From positions 1-23,902 of the forward strand of contig JBBQSN010000040.1 of NCBI GenBank assembly GCA_038213835.1: a DNA stretch of 23,902 bases, in the 5' to 3' direction. This DNA comes from JBBQSN01 sp038213835 (GTDB lineage: Bacteria > Actinomycetota > Actinomycetes > Actinomycetales > CAWJMD01). Made by a program: the position numbers and the translations under genes. Under the pieces are notes generated by a model. It did no database searches. It was not told the DNA's origin and saw only the letters and a list, made by a program, of their open reading frames with translations. Shown here in pieces: positions 1 to 7,500 of this stretch (position 1 is the stretch's first letter; the number at the start of each line of letters is the position of its first letter).

Positions 1-1350
1 CCCACCCGGATCGACATCATCGGCAACTGGCTCTACGACGAGACCACGCTCAACGTCGTCGGGGACGACGTCGAGACCACCGAGGGCCTGCGCTACTCGG
101 TGCAGCACCTCATGGTCGAGCCCGACCCCGAGGTCCTGGACGCCGCGGGGCCGGCACCGGCCGACATCCTCACCCGCTGGACCGCCCTGCCCGCCGGCAC
201 GCCCGAGACGATCGGCACCACCGCCCGCCAGGTGGCCGGCGACGGCAGCGAGCTGGAGCAGGCCACCCGGTTGCAGAGCTGGTTCCGCAGCGGCGGCGGC
301 TTCTCCTACTCCCTGGACGCCCCTCCGGAGAACGGCTCGTCGGCCGTGGCCGACTTCCTCGACCGGCGCAGCGGGTACTGCGTGCACTTCGCCTCGGCGA
401 TGGCCCTGATGGCGCGCTCGCTCGGCATCCCCGCCCGGGTCGCCGTCGGGTGGTTGCCGGGCGAGCAGGTCGAGCCGGGTCGGTACCGGGTGTCCCAGCA
501 GGACGCCCACGCGTGGCCGGAGCTGTACTTCCAGGGCGCCGGCTGGATGCGGTTCGAGCCCACGCCCGCCACCCGCGCCGGCACGGTGCCGTCCTGGGCG
601 GTGCCGGCGCCGGAACCCACGGACGGCCCGACCACCACCGCCCCGACGACGTCCGCGTCGGCCGCGGCACCCATCGGCGTGCGCGAGGCGGAGACGCCGC
701 AGACCAGCACCGACCGGAGCCTGGCCGACGTGCTGCGCGCCGTGCCCTGGCGGGTCGTCGTCGCCCTGCTGCTGGTGCTCGTCGTCCTGGCCGCGCCGGC
801 CGTCACGGCGCTGCTGGTGCGCCGACGCCGGTGGGCCTCGGCCACCACGCCGGCCGCCCGGGCCGAGGCCGCGTGGACGACGCTGCTCGAGGAGATCGGT
901 GACCGCGGCGTCGTCGTCCCGTCGGCCCTGACCGTCCGGCAGGCGTCCCGGCTGGTCGGGGAGAGCCTGGACCAGGACGCCTCCACCTCGATCGGCCGGA
1001 TCGCCCGTGCGGTCGAGCGGCAGCGCTACGCGCCGCCCGCGGGCACGGGGCTGCTGCGAGGCCGGGCGCCCGGCGGGGACGAGACCGCGGTCACCGTCCT
1101 CGACCTGGACGCGCCGACCACCACGCACGCTGCGGACCCGCTGAGCGACCGCGGTCTGCGGCACGACGTCCAGGTCGTGGTGCGGGCAGTGAGCCGGCAG
1201 CGCCCGGGCGCCGACACCTGGCGGGCGCGGCTGGCGCCCCGCTCGGGGACCGCGCACCTGCGGGACCGGGTGCAACGCCTGGGCCTGCTGGCGGACCGCT
1301 GGGACCGCACGGTGTCGAGCCGGCTGTCGCGTCGTCGTCCGCGCGAGTGA
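1..1350 (+). CDS. Transglutaminase-like membrane protein (TgpA type), 3' part
   Basis: The frame is open from base 1, so the gene begins upstream; 449 codons are visible. A transglutaminase core is clear: the nucleophile Cys lies in GYCVHFASA (bases 379-381), the His in DAHAWPEL (508-510), and the third acidic position is Glu in WMRFEPTP (556-558). A Pro/Thr/Ala-rich linker (about 570-715) leads to one strongly hydrophobic segment (about 745-825) closed by RRRR, then a basic cytoplasmic tail. This is the C-terminal half of TgpA/DUF3488-type proteins, whose missing N-terminal part normally holds several membrane helices. Known homologues sit beside MoxR ATPase and DUF58 genes; that context would lie outside the window. 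The catalytic domain should face the cell exterior. The physiological substrate is unknown. Confidence 0.9.
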   Translation, partial: PTRIDIIGNWLYDETTLNVVGDDVETTEGLRYSVQHLMVEPDPEVLDAAGPAPADILTRWTALPAGTPETIGTTARQVAGDGSELEQATRLQSWFRSGGGFSYSLDAPPENGSSAVADFLDRRSGYCVHFASAMALMARSLGIPARVAVGWLPGEQVEPGRYRVSQQDAHAWPELYFQGAGWMRFEPTPATRAGTVPSWAVPAPEPTDGPTTTAPTTSASAAAPIGVREAETPQTSTDRSLADVLRAVPWRVVVALLLVLVVLAAPAVTALLVRRRRWASATTPAARAEAAWTTLLEEIGDRGVVVPSALTVRQASRLVGESLDQDASTSIGRIARAVERQRYAPPAGTGLLRGRAPGGDETAVTVLDLDAPTTTHAADPLSDRGLRHDVQVVVRAVSRQRPGADTWRARLAPRSGTAHLRDRVQRLGLLADRWDRTVSSRLSRRRPRE

Positions 1351-1396
1351 GCGGCCCACGGGACGCGCCGAGGTCAGCGTCCGGGGTCGCGCTCGG

Positions 1397-1620
1397 CTTC
1401 GCGGCGTAGAGGGCGAGTCGGCGGCCTTGAGCCGTTCGTCGACGTCGATGGCCTCCGGCGGCAGTGTGGTCACGCCGGTGGACATCGTGACCGGGGGGCC
1501 GCCGACGGGCTCGATCCGCATGTCCTGGGGCATCCGCTCGGCCACGAGCACCGCCTGCTCCTCGGTCTGGCCGGGCAGCAGGACGAGGAGCTCCTCGCCA
1601 CCGAGCCGGTGGACCAGCCA
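1397..1620 (-). pseudogene. Remnant of a GGDEF (diguanylate cyclase) domain
   Basis: Read on the minus strand from 1620, the translation is WLVHRLGGEELLVLLPGQ, then EQAVLVAERM, VTMSTGVTTLPPE, DERLKAADS, and after a one-base frameshift near 1411, LYAAK (1411-1397). These are the second half of a GGDEF domain in order: the GGEE signature, the VTxSxGV strand and the AD-x-ALYxAK helix. The first half, with the metal-binding Asp and the substrate-binding region, is missing. The frame upstream runs into a TGA at about 1728 without a convincing start. I see no other gene between 1351 and 1754. It is most likely a truncated, frameshifted relic of a c-di-GMP synthase gene. Confidence 0.7.
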
Positions 1621-1754
1621 CCTGGCCAGCGGCCCCCACGGTCCCGACGCGCTGTGTGCACGACGAGGTGTCGTTCGGCTGCAGAGGCGCGGGTGATGGG
1701 GCGGTGCGGGACGAGGGGACCTGGATCACCCGGGTGGATCAGGCGGGACGGCGG

Positions 1755-2174
1755 TCAGCGCCACTCGCCGCGGCGACGCTCCCAGCGCTCCTCGAGGCGG
1801 GCCATGAAGCCGCCGCCGGACGACGCGGAGCCTGAACGGCTGCTCGTGCCGGTGCGACGAGCGCGCGGGGAGCCGTCCTGACCCACCACGCCGACCGGGC
1901 CGGACGGCGCCTGCTTCGGACGGGAGAAGGCGTAGGTGACACCGGCGAGCATGACCAGGAAGCCGGGGATCGCCAGCAGGGGGATCTGGGCCGTGACGGC
2001 CAGGACGAGCAGCGCGAGGCCGGCGACGACCGCCAGGGCGCCCAGCGCCATCCGGTGTCCCGCCCGTGCGCCGCGGGCGGACCCGCGCATGGCTGAGGCG
2101 AACTTCGGATCGTCGTGCAGCAGCTGCTGCTCCATCTGGGAGAGCAGCTGCTCCTCGTGGTCTGACAGTGGCAC
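1755..2174 (-). CDS. DUF3040 family membrane protein
   Basis: 139 residues. It starts at GTG 2174, chosen because AGGAGG lies 4 nt upstream and the N-terminus (MPLSDHEEQLLSQMEQQL) is the hallmark of DUF3040 proteins. A charged amphipathic N-terminal helix (residues 1-35) precedes two hydrophobic segments (about 42-62 and 64-84), then a low-complexity Ser/Gly/Arg tail ending in a basic cluster. DUF3040 is widespread in actinobacteria and has no established function; the layout is of a small two-helix inner-membrane protein. It lies downstream of dinB on the same strand but has its own promoter-like sequence and a 153-bp gap, so it is probably transcribed separately. Confidence 0.9.
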   Translation of the reverse strand: MPLSDHEEQLLSQMEQQLLHDDPKFASAMRGSARGARAGHRMALGALAVVAGLALLVLAVTAQIPLLAIPGFLVMLAGVTYAFSRPKQAPSGPVGVVGQDGSPRARRTGTSSRSGSASSGGGFMARLEERWERRRGEWR

Positions 2175-2227
2175 GGTGCCTCCTGGAAGATCGTGCGCAC
2201 CTGAGGTTCGCGGCCGGTCTTGCTCCC

Positions 2228-2256
2228 ATGGTATGTCGGGGAGAGGCAGGGGGAAA
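2228..2256 (-). promoter_or_regulatory. Putative promoter of the DUF3040 gene
   Basis: On the minus strand, TTTCCC (2256-2251) and TACCAT (2233-2228) are separated by 17 bp. This gives a leader of about 48 nt ending in AGGAGG before the GTG start. The -35 match is weak. The rest of the gap between this gene and dinB shows nothing else recognisable. Confidence 0.4.
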
Positions 2257-2327
2257 CCCGAACCCGGTGGTCGGTGTACGACGGCTCCTTCGCGCAGCCC
2301 TGTCGCTGGGCGCCGGCGACCCGTCGG

Positions 2328-3644
2328 TCAGGCCGGCGGGGGGTCTCCAGGGGTGGGCGGGAGGCCGTGCGGACCCCTCTCGCGCCGACGCCGCGGGCCG
2401 TCACCGGGGTCGAGCAGGGAGGCCGGTCGCACGCTGTGCGAGCCGAACCGGGCGGCGGCGCGGTCGCCCGCCTGCTCGGCCTCGCGCCACCCCTGCGCGC
2501 GCTCGTCGAGCATCAGCTGCCGGTGCTGCCCTCCGGCCTCGACCAGGCCCTCGACCCGCACGCCCACCAGCCGGACCCGGGCCCGCTCGAGGTGCAGCGC
2601 CTCGTACAGCCCCCGGGCGGTGGCGTAGACCTCGCGGGCGACGTCGGTGGCCTGGGGGAGCGTGCGCGAGCGCGTGATGGTGGTGAAGTCGGCGAACCGC
2701 ACCTTGAGGGCGACGGTGCGCCCCGACATCCCGGCCAGGCGCAACCGGCGCGCGGTGCGCTCGCTCAGCCGCAACAGCTCGCGCAGCACCACCTGGGGGT
2801 CGTCGACGTCGACCCCGAAGGTCTCCTCGGCACCGATGCTCCTCTCCGCCTGCTCGCGGACGACGCGACGCGGGTCGCGTCCCCAGGCCAGCTCGTACAC
2901 GTGGCTGCCGGAGGCCTGGCCGAGGGCACGGACGAGGGTGGCGCGCGGGGTGTGCGCGATCTCGCCGACGGTACGCAGCCCGAGCCGGTGCAGGTGGTCG
3001 GCGGTCTTCTCCCCCACCCCCCACAGCGCCCCGACCGGCAGCGGGTGCAGGTAGTCGATGGTCTGCGTCTCGGGGACGACGAGCAGGCCGTCGGGCTTGC
3101 AGCGCGAGGACGCGAGCTTGGCGACGAACTTGGACGCCGCGACGCCCACCGAGCAGGTGATCCGCTGCTCGTGCTCCACCTGGTCCCGGATCCGCTGGGC
3201 GATCTCGGTGGGCGTGCCGAGCCGACGGACGGCGCCGGAGACGTCGAGGAAGGCCTCGTCCAGGCTGAGCGGCTCGACCTCGGGGGTGACCGAGCGGAAC
3301 ACCTCCATCACGTTCCTGGAGACCTCGGCGTAGCGGGCGTGGTCGGGCGGGATCACCTGCGCCGTCGGGCACAGCCGGCGCGCGCGCGACATCGGCATCG
3401 CCGAGTGCACGCCGGCCCGCCGCGCCTCGTAGGTGGCCGACAGCACCACCCCGCGGCCACCGCCCGCCCCGACGATGACCGGCAGGCCCTTCAGCTCGGG
3501 GCGGTCGATCAGCTCGACCGAGGCGTAGAAGGCGTCCATGTCGGCGTGCAGGACGTGGCACCCGGTGTCGTCGGTCGTCAGGCCCTGGCCCTCGCGGCGG
3601 CCGTCGAGCCACCCGCCGGTGCGACCGAGCTGGTCCCGGCTCAT
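2328..3644 (-). CDS. dinB: DNA polymerase IV (Y-family translesion polymerase)
   Basis: 438 residues, starting at ATG 3644. The palm carries the catalytic acids Asp35 and Asp37 in HADMDAFYASVE and Asp129-Glu130 in PLSLDEAFLDVSG. Other family blocks are SATYEARRAGVHSAMP, the SVGVAASKFVAKLAS region, a helix-hairpin-helix thumb (WGVGEKTADHLHRLGLRTVGE) and a complete little-finger domain. HRQLMLDE late in the little finger resembles a sliding-clamp-binding QLxL motif, but this is uncertain. The enzyme copies past damaged template bases in the cytoplasm without proofreading. The gene lies 63 bp after the methyltransferase gene on the same strand. I found no LexA box in front of it, so SOS control would have to come through readthrough from upstream. 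Confidence 0.95.
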   Translation of the reverse strand: MSRDQLGRTGGWLDGRREGQGLTTDDTGCHVLHADMDAFYASVELIDRPELKGLPVIVGAGGGRGVVLSATYEARRAGVHSAMPMSRARRLCPTAQVIPPDHARYAEVSRNVMEVFRSVTPEVEPLSLDEAFLDVSGAVRRLGTPTEIAQRIRDQVEHEQRITCSVGVAASKFVAKLASSRCKPDGLLVVPETQTIDYLHPLPVGALWGVGEKTADHLHRLGLRTVGEIAHTPRATLVRALGQASGSHVYELAWGRDPRRVVREQAERSIGAEETFGVDVDDPQVVLRELLRLSERTARRLRLAGMSGRTVALKVRFADFTTITRSRTLPQATDVAREVYATARGLYEALHLERARVRLVGVRVEGLVEAGGQHRQLMLDERAQGWREAEQAGDRAAARFGSHSVRPASLLDPGDGPRRRRERGPHGLPPTPGDPPPA

Positions 3645-3665
3645 CGCGGGGCCACCCGCGCGGTC

Positions 3666-3718
3666 GGCGTGGTCGGCTCGGGCGTGGTCGGCTCGGGCGT
3701 GGTCGGCTCAGGCGTGGC
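3666..3718. repeat. 15-bp tandem repeat, three copies
   Basis: The unit GGCGTGGTCGGCTCG occurs at 3666-3680, 3681-3695 and 3696-3710 (last base A), followed by a partial copy. The array fills the gap between the methyltransferase and dinB. The TGA stop of the methyltransferase (3708-3710) lies inside the third copy, so copy-number change would alter the protein end or the intergenic spacing. Confidence 0.9.
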
Positions 3719-4463
3719 GGTCCCCCGACGCGGGCAGGGGCGCGGCGTGCACGTGCAGCTGGGCGGCGACGTCGAGGAAGGCCCCGCTGCCGCTGACCGC
3801 CTGCTCGAGCCGGACGAGCAGGATCTCGGCGCCGCCCTCGGCCAGGGCGGAGCGGGGGACCAGGTCGGCGAACACGCGCAGTCCCTCGGACCGTAGCGCC
3901 TCGAAGCCGGTGCGCCCGAGGAGGGCGACCACGGTCTCGAGGTCGAAGCGGCGCAGCAACGGGTCGCCGGCGCCCCAACGACCGTCGGGGTCGGACAGCA
4001 CGTTCGCGGCGGCGCGCAGGTGGCCGGACGCGACCCGGGCCAGCACGGCCGCGTGCCGCTGCGCCACGACCAGGCTGAGCCGACCGGTGCTGCGCAGCAC
4101 GGTGCGGGCCGCGGCGAGGGCGAGCGCGGGGTCGTCGACGACCTCGAGCACGCCGTGGCACAGGACGAGGTCGGTGCTGCCTGCCGCGACGAGGTCGGCC
4201 AGGTTCTCGGCGTCGCCCTGGACCCCGCGCAGCCGGTCGGCCACGCTCGCCTCGGCCGCGCGCCTGGCCAGGGCGGCCAGGGCGTCCGGGCTGGGGTCGA
4301 CGACGGTGACTCGGTGTCCGGCGACGGCCAGCCGGACCGCCTGGCCACCGGTGCCGCCGCCGAGGTCGAGGACGTCGCGCGCTGGCAGGGTGCCTCCGGC
4401 AGCAGGGCCGCACTGCTCCAGCAGGCCGTCGATGCCGGCGGCGAGCACAGGCTGGTGGTCCAC
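3708..4463 (-). CDS. Class I SAM-dependent methyltransferase
   Basis: 251 residues from GTG 4463. That start follows a TAGGCT hexamer by 7 nt (leaderless pattern) and gives MDHQPVLAAGIDGLLEQCG. Motif I is VLDLGGGTGGQA (SAM-binding glycine loop), followed by the acidic end of the second strand in VTVVDPSPDAL, GDAENL, and motif IV-like DLVLCHGVLEVVDDP. A longer open frame continues upstream but enters low-complexity repeat DNA, so I reject it. The Rossmann-like fold gives no substrate; related genes are often annotated only as class I methyltransferases. It sits between dnaE2 and dinB, which hints at a role in the damage response, but that rests on neighbourhood alone. Confidence 0.88.
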   Translation of the reverse strand: MDHQPVLAAGIDGLLEQCGPAAGGTLPARDVLDLGGGTGGQAVRLAVAGHRVTVVDPSPDALAALARRAAEASVADRLRGVQGDAENLADLVAAGSTDLVLCHGVLEVVDDPALALAAARTVLRSTGRLSLVVAQRHAAVLARVASGHLRAAANVLSDPDGRWGAGDPLLRRFDLETVVALLGRTGFEALRSEGLRVFADLVPRSALAEGGAEILLVRLEQAVSGSGAFLDVAAQLHVHAAPLPASGDRHA

Positions 4464-4470
4464 GCGTTCC

Positions 4471-4499
4471 AGCCTAGTGTCCTGCGTACGCAGGTCACT
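4471..4499 (-). promoter_or_regulatory. Leaderless promoter with 24-bp palindromic operator candidate
   Basis: The -10-like TAGGCT (4476-4471, minus strand) stands 7 nt before GTG 4463. Immediately upstream lies the inverted repeat AGTG-N-CCTGCGTACGCAGG-N-CACT (4476-4499), perfect over its inner 14 bp and with one mismatched pair overall. It occupies the -10/-35 spacer and most of the -35 region, where a dimeric repressor would block polymerase. It does not match the LexA box found elsewhere in the window. Confidence 0.6.
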
Positions 4500-4540
4500 G
4501 GTGCCTGGCCCGGTGCCGCCCGGCAGGCCCGGTGCCGCCG

Positions 4541-4567
4541 CCCGGCAGGCCCGGCAGGCCCGGCAGG
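4541..4567. repeat. 9-bp tandem repeat (CCCGGCAGG), three copies
   Basis: CCCGGCAGG is repeated at 4541, 4550 and 4559, with a further copy at 4519 and a duplicated GGCCCGGTGCCGCC segment beside it. The repeats lie in the 130-bp gap between the dnaE2 stop and the methyltransferase start. No U-rich terminator is present. Confidence 0.8.
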
Positions 4568-4593
4568 ACCCTCCGACACCGCACTCACCGCGC

Positions 4594-7500
4594 TCACCGG
4601 CCCGAGCTGCCCGGGCTGGCGTGCCACAGCGTGCGCGGGGCGGACCGACGCCGGCGGCGCTCCTCGGCGTCGGCCTCGGACTGCTGGACCTGTCCCCGGG
4701 TGGAGCGGACGTCGTCACCGGCCGGCCGGATGTCGGCGTAGGGCGACTGCCGGAAACCGCTGGCGTGCACCAGGACCCGACGTGCGCGTGGCTGGTCGGT
4801 CTCGAGCACCGCGGCGGCCGGCACCAGCTCGTGCTCGTGCTCGTGCTCGTGCTCGGGACGATCGGCACCCGCGCCGGTTCCCCGCTCCGGCTCGAGCGGC
4901 GGCGGCTCACCCCGGCGCGCGGCGATCGCGAGCCGACGCCGCGCCGCCTCGGTGCGCTCGGCCTCCGGTCCCTGGGCGTCAGCCGGCCCGCGGTCGTCGC
5001 CGTCGTCGCGGCCGGTGCCCAGGACCCGGGCCGGGCCGTCGTCGCGGACGAAGCCCACGGCCGGTTCGTCCTGCGGCTCCATCAGCGCGTGCACGGCCTC
5101 GATCCCGCCGTCGACCCAGGCGTCCCAGAGCGCCGGGAGCTCCCAGGCCCCGGTGGCGCGCAACGAGACCCCGCGGGGGCCGGTGCGGCGCAGCTCGCCG
5201 CGCACCAGCAGCAGCCACGAGCCGAACACGGTGGCGGCGTACGGGCCCTGGGCGTCCTCGAAGAAGGTGGCGTCGGCCGGACCGGTGGAGTCGTCCAGGG
5301 TGAGGAAGACGACCCGGCGGCCGGAGCGGATCGGCGGGGTCTGGGTGGCGACCTTGACCCCCGCCACGAGCACCTCGCTGCGGCTGCGGCGCTCCATCAG
5401 GTCGCGGGCGGGGGTGGCGCCGAGCGCCCGCAGCAGCGGCACGTAGAACCGCACCACGTGCTGGCTGGCGTCGAGGCCGAGCACCTCGAGCTCGGCGCGG
5501 AGCACCTCGGCACCGGTCATCTCCGGCAGCCCGCTCGGCACCGCCTGCTCGGGGGCGTCGCCGAGGTCGAGGGTGGTCTGCACCTGCTGGTCCACCGCGG
5601 CCAGCACCGGCGCCGACGCCTGCGACTGCCGGGCCGCTGCCGCGCGCACCCCGGCCCCTCCCTGCACGGCACGCGCGGGGACGACCCCCTCCTCGCCGGA
5701 GCCACGGCGTCCGCCGTCCGGCCGCAGGGCCTGCTCAGGGGTCTCCTCGTGGGCGACGACGCGTCCGCCGCCCCGGCCGGCCGGCCGGCGCGACGCGAGA
5801 CCGGCCCGACGCGCGCCGACGGCGAGCGAGCGCGACCAGCGGTCGAGGTCGGCCACCTGCAGCAGCAGGTCGCGGCGGGTGATCCGGTGCCGCGGACGCA
5901 CCGGCAGCGCCGGGCCGAGACCGTGCACGGCGTCGAGCGCGCCGGTGAGCACCAGCCGCTCGGCGACCGGACGACTCGGCCGGGCGCGGTGCCACAGGTC
6001 GGCGAGCGAACGGTACGGCTGTCCCGCGACGATCCGCTCCACCTCGGCCGCACTGATCCCCTTGACGTCGGCCAGCGACAACCGGATGCCGTACCCGCGC
6101 GCGTCCGGCACCCCGGCGTCGTAGCGCAGTCCCGTGCCCGGCAGCGGTACCAGGCTCCCCCGGTTCGGTCGGTCACCGTGGGTCGGCTGCCCTCCCCGGG
6201 GCTCGGCAGGTGGGATGGCCTGCGGGACAGCGGGATCCGGACCGGGGACGGCAGCAGGCAGCTCGACGGGGACCTTCTCGACCCGGTAGGTGGCGCCGGA
6301 GGCGTTGACGTCGAGGCCGAGTACGGTGATGCCGAGGGTGCGGGCGTCGTCGAGGATCAGCCGCTTCGGGTACATGCCGGGGTCGTGGGTGAGCACACCG
6401 GCGAGGAACGCGGCCGGGTGGTGCGCCTTGAGCCAGGCCGACTGGTAGGTGGGCAGCGCGAACGCGGCGGCGTGCGCCTTGCAGAACCCGAACGAGGCGA
6501 ACGACTTCAGCACCTCCCAGATCCGCTGGACGTCGCCGGCCAGGTACCCGCGCTCGGCGGCACGCTCTCGCAGCCAGGGCTCGACCTCGGCCTGGCCGGC
6601 CGAGCTGCCCATCCGGCGCCGGACCTCGTCGGCCTCGTCGAGGCGCACCCCGGCGACGGCGTGGACGATCTTGATCACCTGCTCGTGGAACACCACGACG
6701 CCATGGGTCTCCTCCAGCGCCGGGACGAGCGACTCGTGCAGGAAGTGGACGTCGTCCCAGCCCTGCCGGGCGCGCAGGAACGGGCTGATCATGTCCGACT
6801 TCACCGGGCCGGGCCGGAACAGCGAGATGTCGATGACGAGGTCCGAGAACGCCTGCGGCGCGAACTTGCCCACCAGCTCGCGCTGCCCGGGCGACTCGAT
6901 CTGGAAGCAGCCGAGGGTGCGGGTGGAGCGAACGAGCCGGAAGGTGGCCTCGTCGTCGAGCGGGACGGCGTCCAGGTCGATCCGTCCGGTGGCGAGGTCG
7001 AGGTAGGGGGCGTCCTCGGTGTGCTGCCCCGCGGTCACGGCCGCAGGACCGTCGACCCGCTCGACCTCGCCGAGGGCGTAGGACATCGCCGACTGCATCC
7101 GGATGCCGAGGACGTCGAGCTTGAGCAGTCCGAGGACCTCGACGTCGTCCTTGTCGAACTGGCTCATCGGGAAGCCCTGCCAGCTGGCCTCGACGGGCGA
7201 GCGGTCGAGCAGGGTGGCGTTGCTGAGCAGCACCCCGCACGGGTGCAGCGCGATGTGCCGGGGCAGGGCGTCGAGCCGCTCGACGAGGTCGAACAGCAGG
7301 TCGAACCGCTCGTGCGCGAGGCCGGAGCGGGACAGCTCGGGCAGCTCGGCGATGGCGTTGCGGGCGTCCTTGGCCCGGATGTGCGGGAACGCGGTGGCGA
7401 TGGCGTCGATCTCGGACGGCGGCAGCCCGAGCGCGGCCCCGGCGTCGCGGACGGCGTGCCGCACCCGGTAGGTGTCCATCATCGACACGCAGCTGACCCG

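Noticed and set aside
3645..3707. LexA box in front of dinB
   Set aside because: I looked for GAAC-N4-GTTC in the gap and found only the 15-bp repeat.
3641..4627. Longer upstream starts for the methyltransferase and overlapping frames with repeated Pro-Glu-Pro-Thr-Thr
   Set aside because: They arise from the 15-bp and 9-bp repeats; the GTG at 4463 fits both the fold and the promoter pattern.
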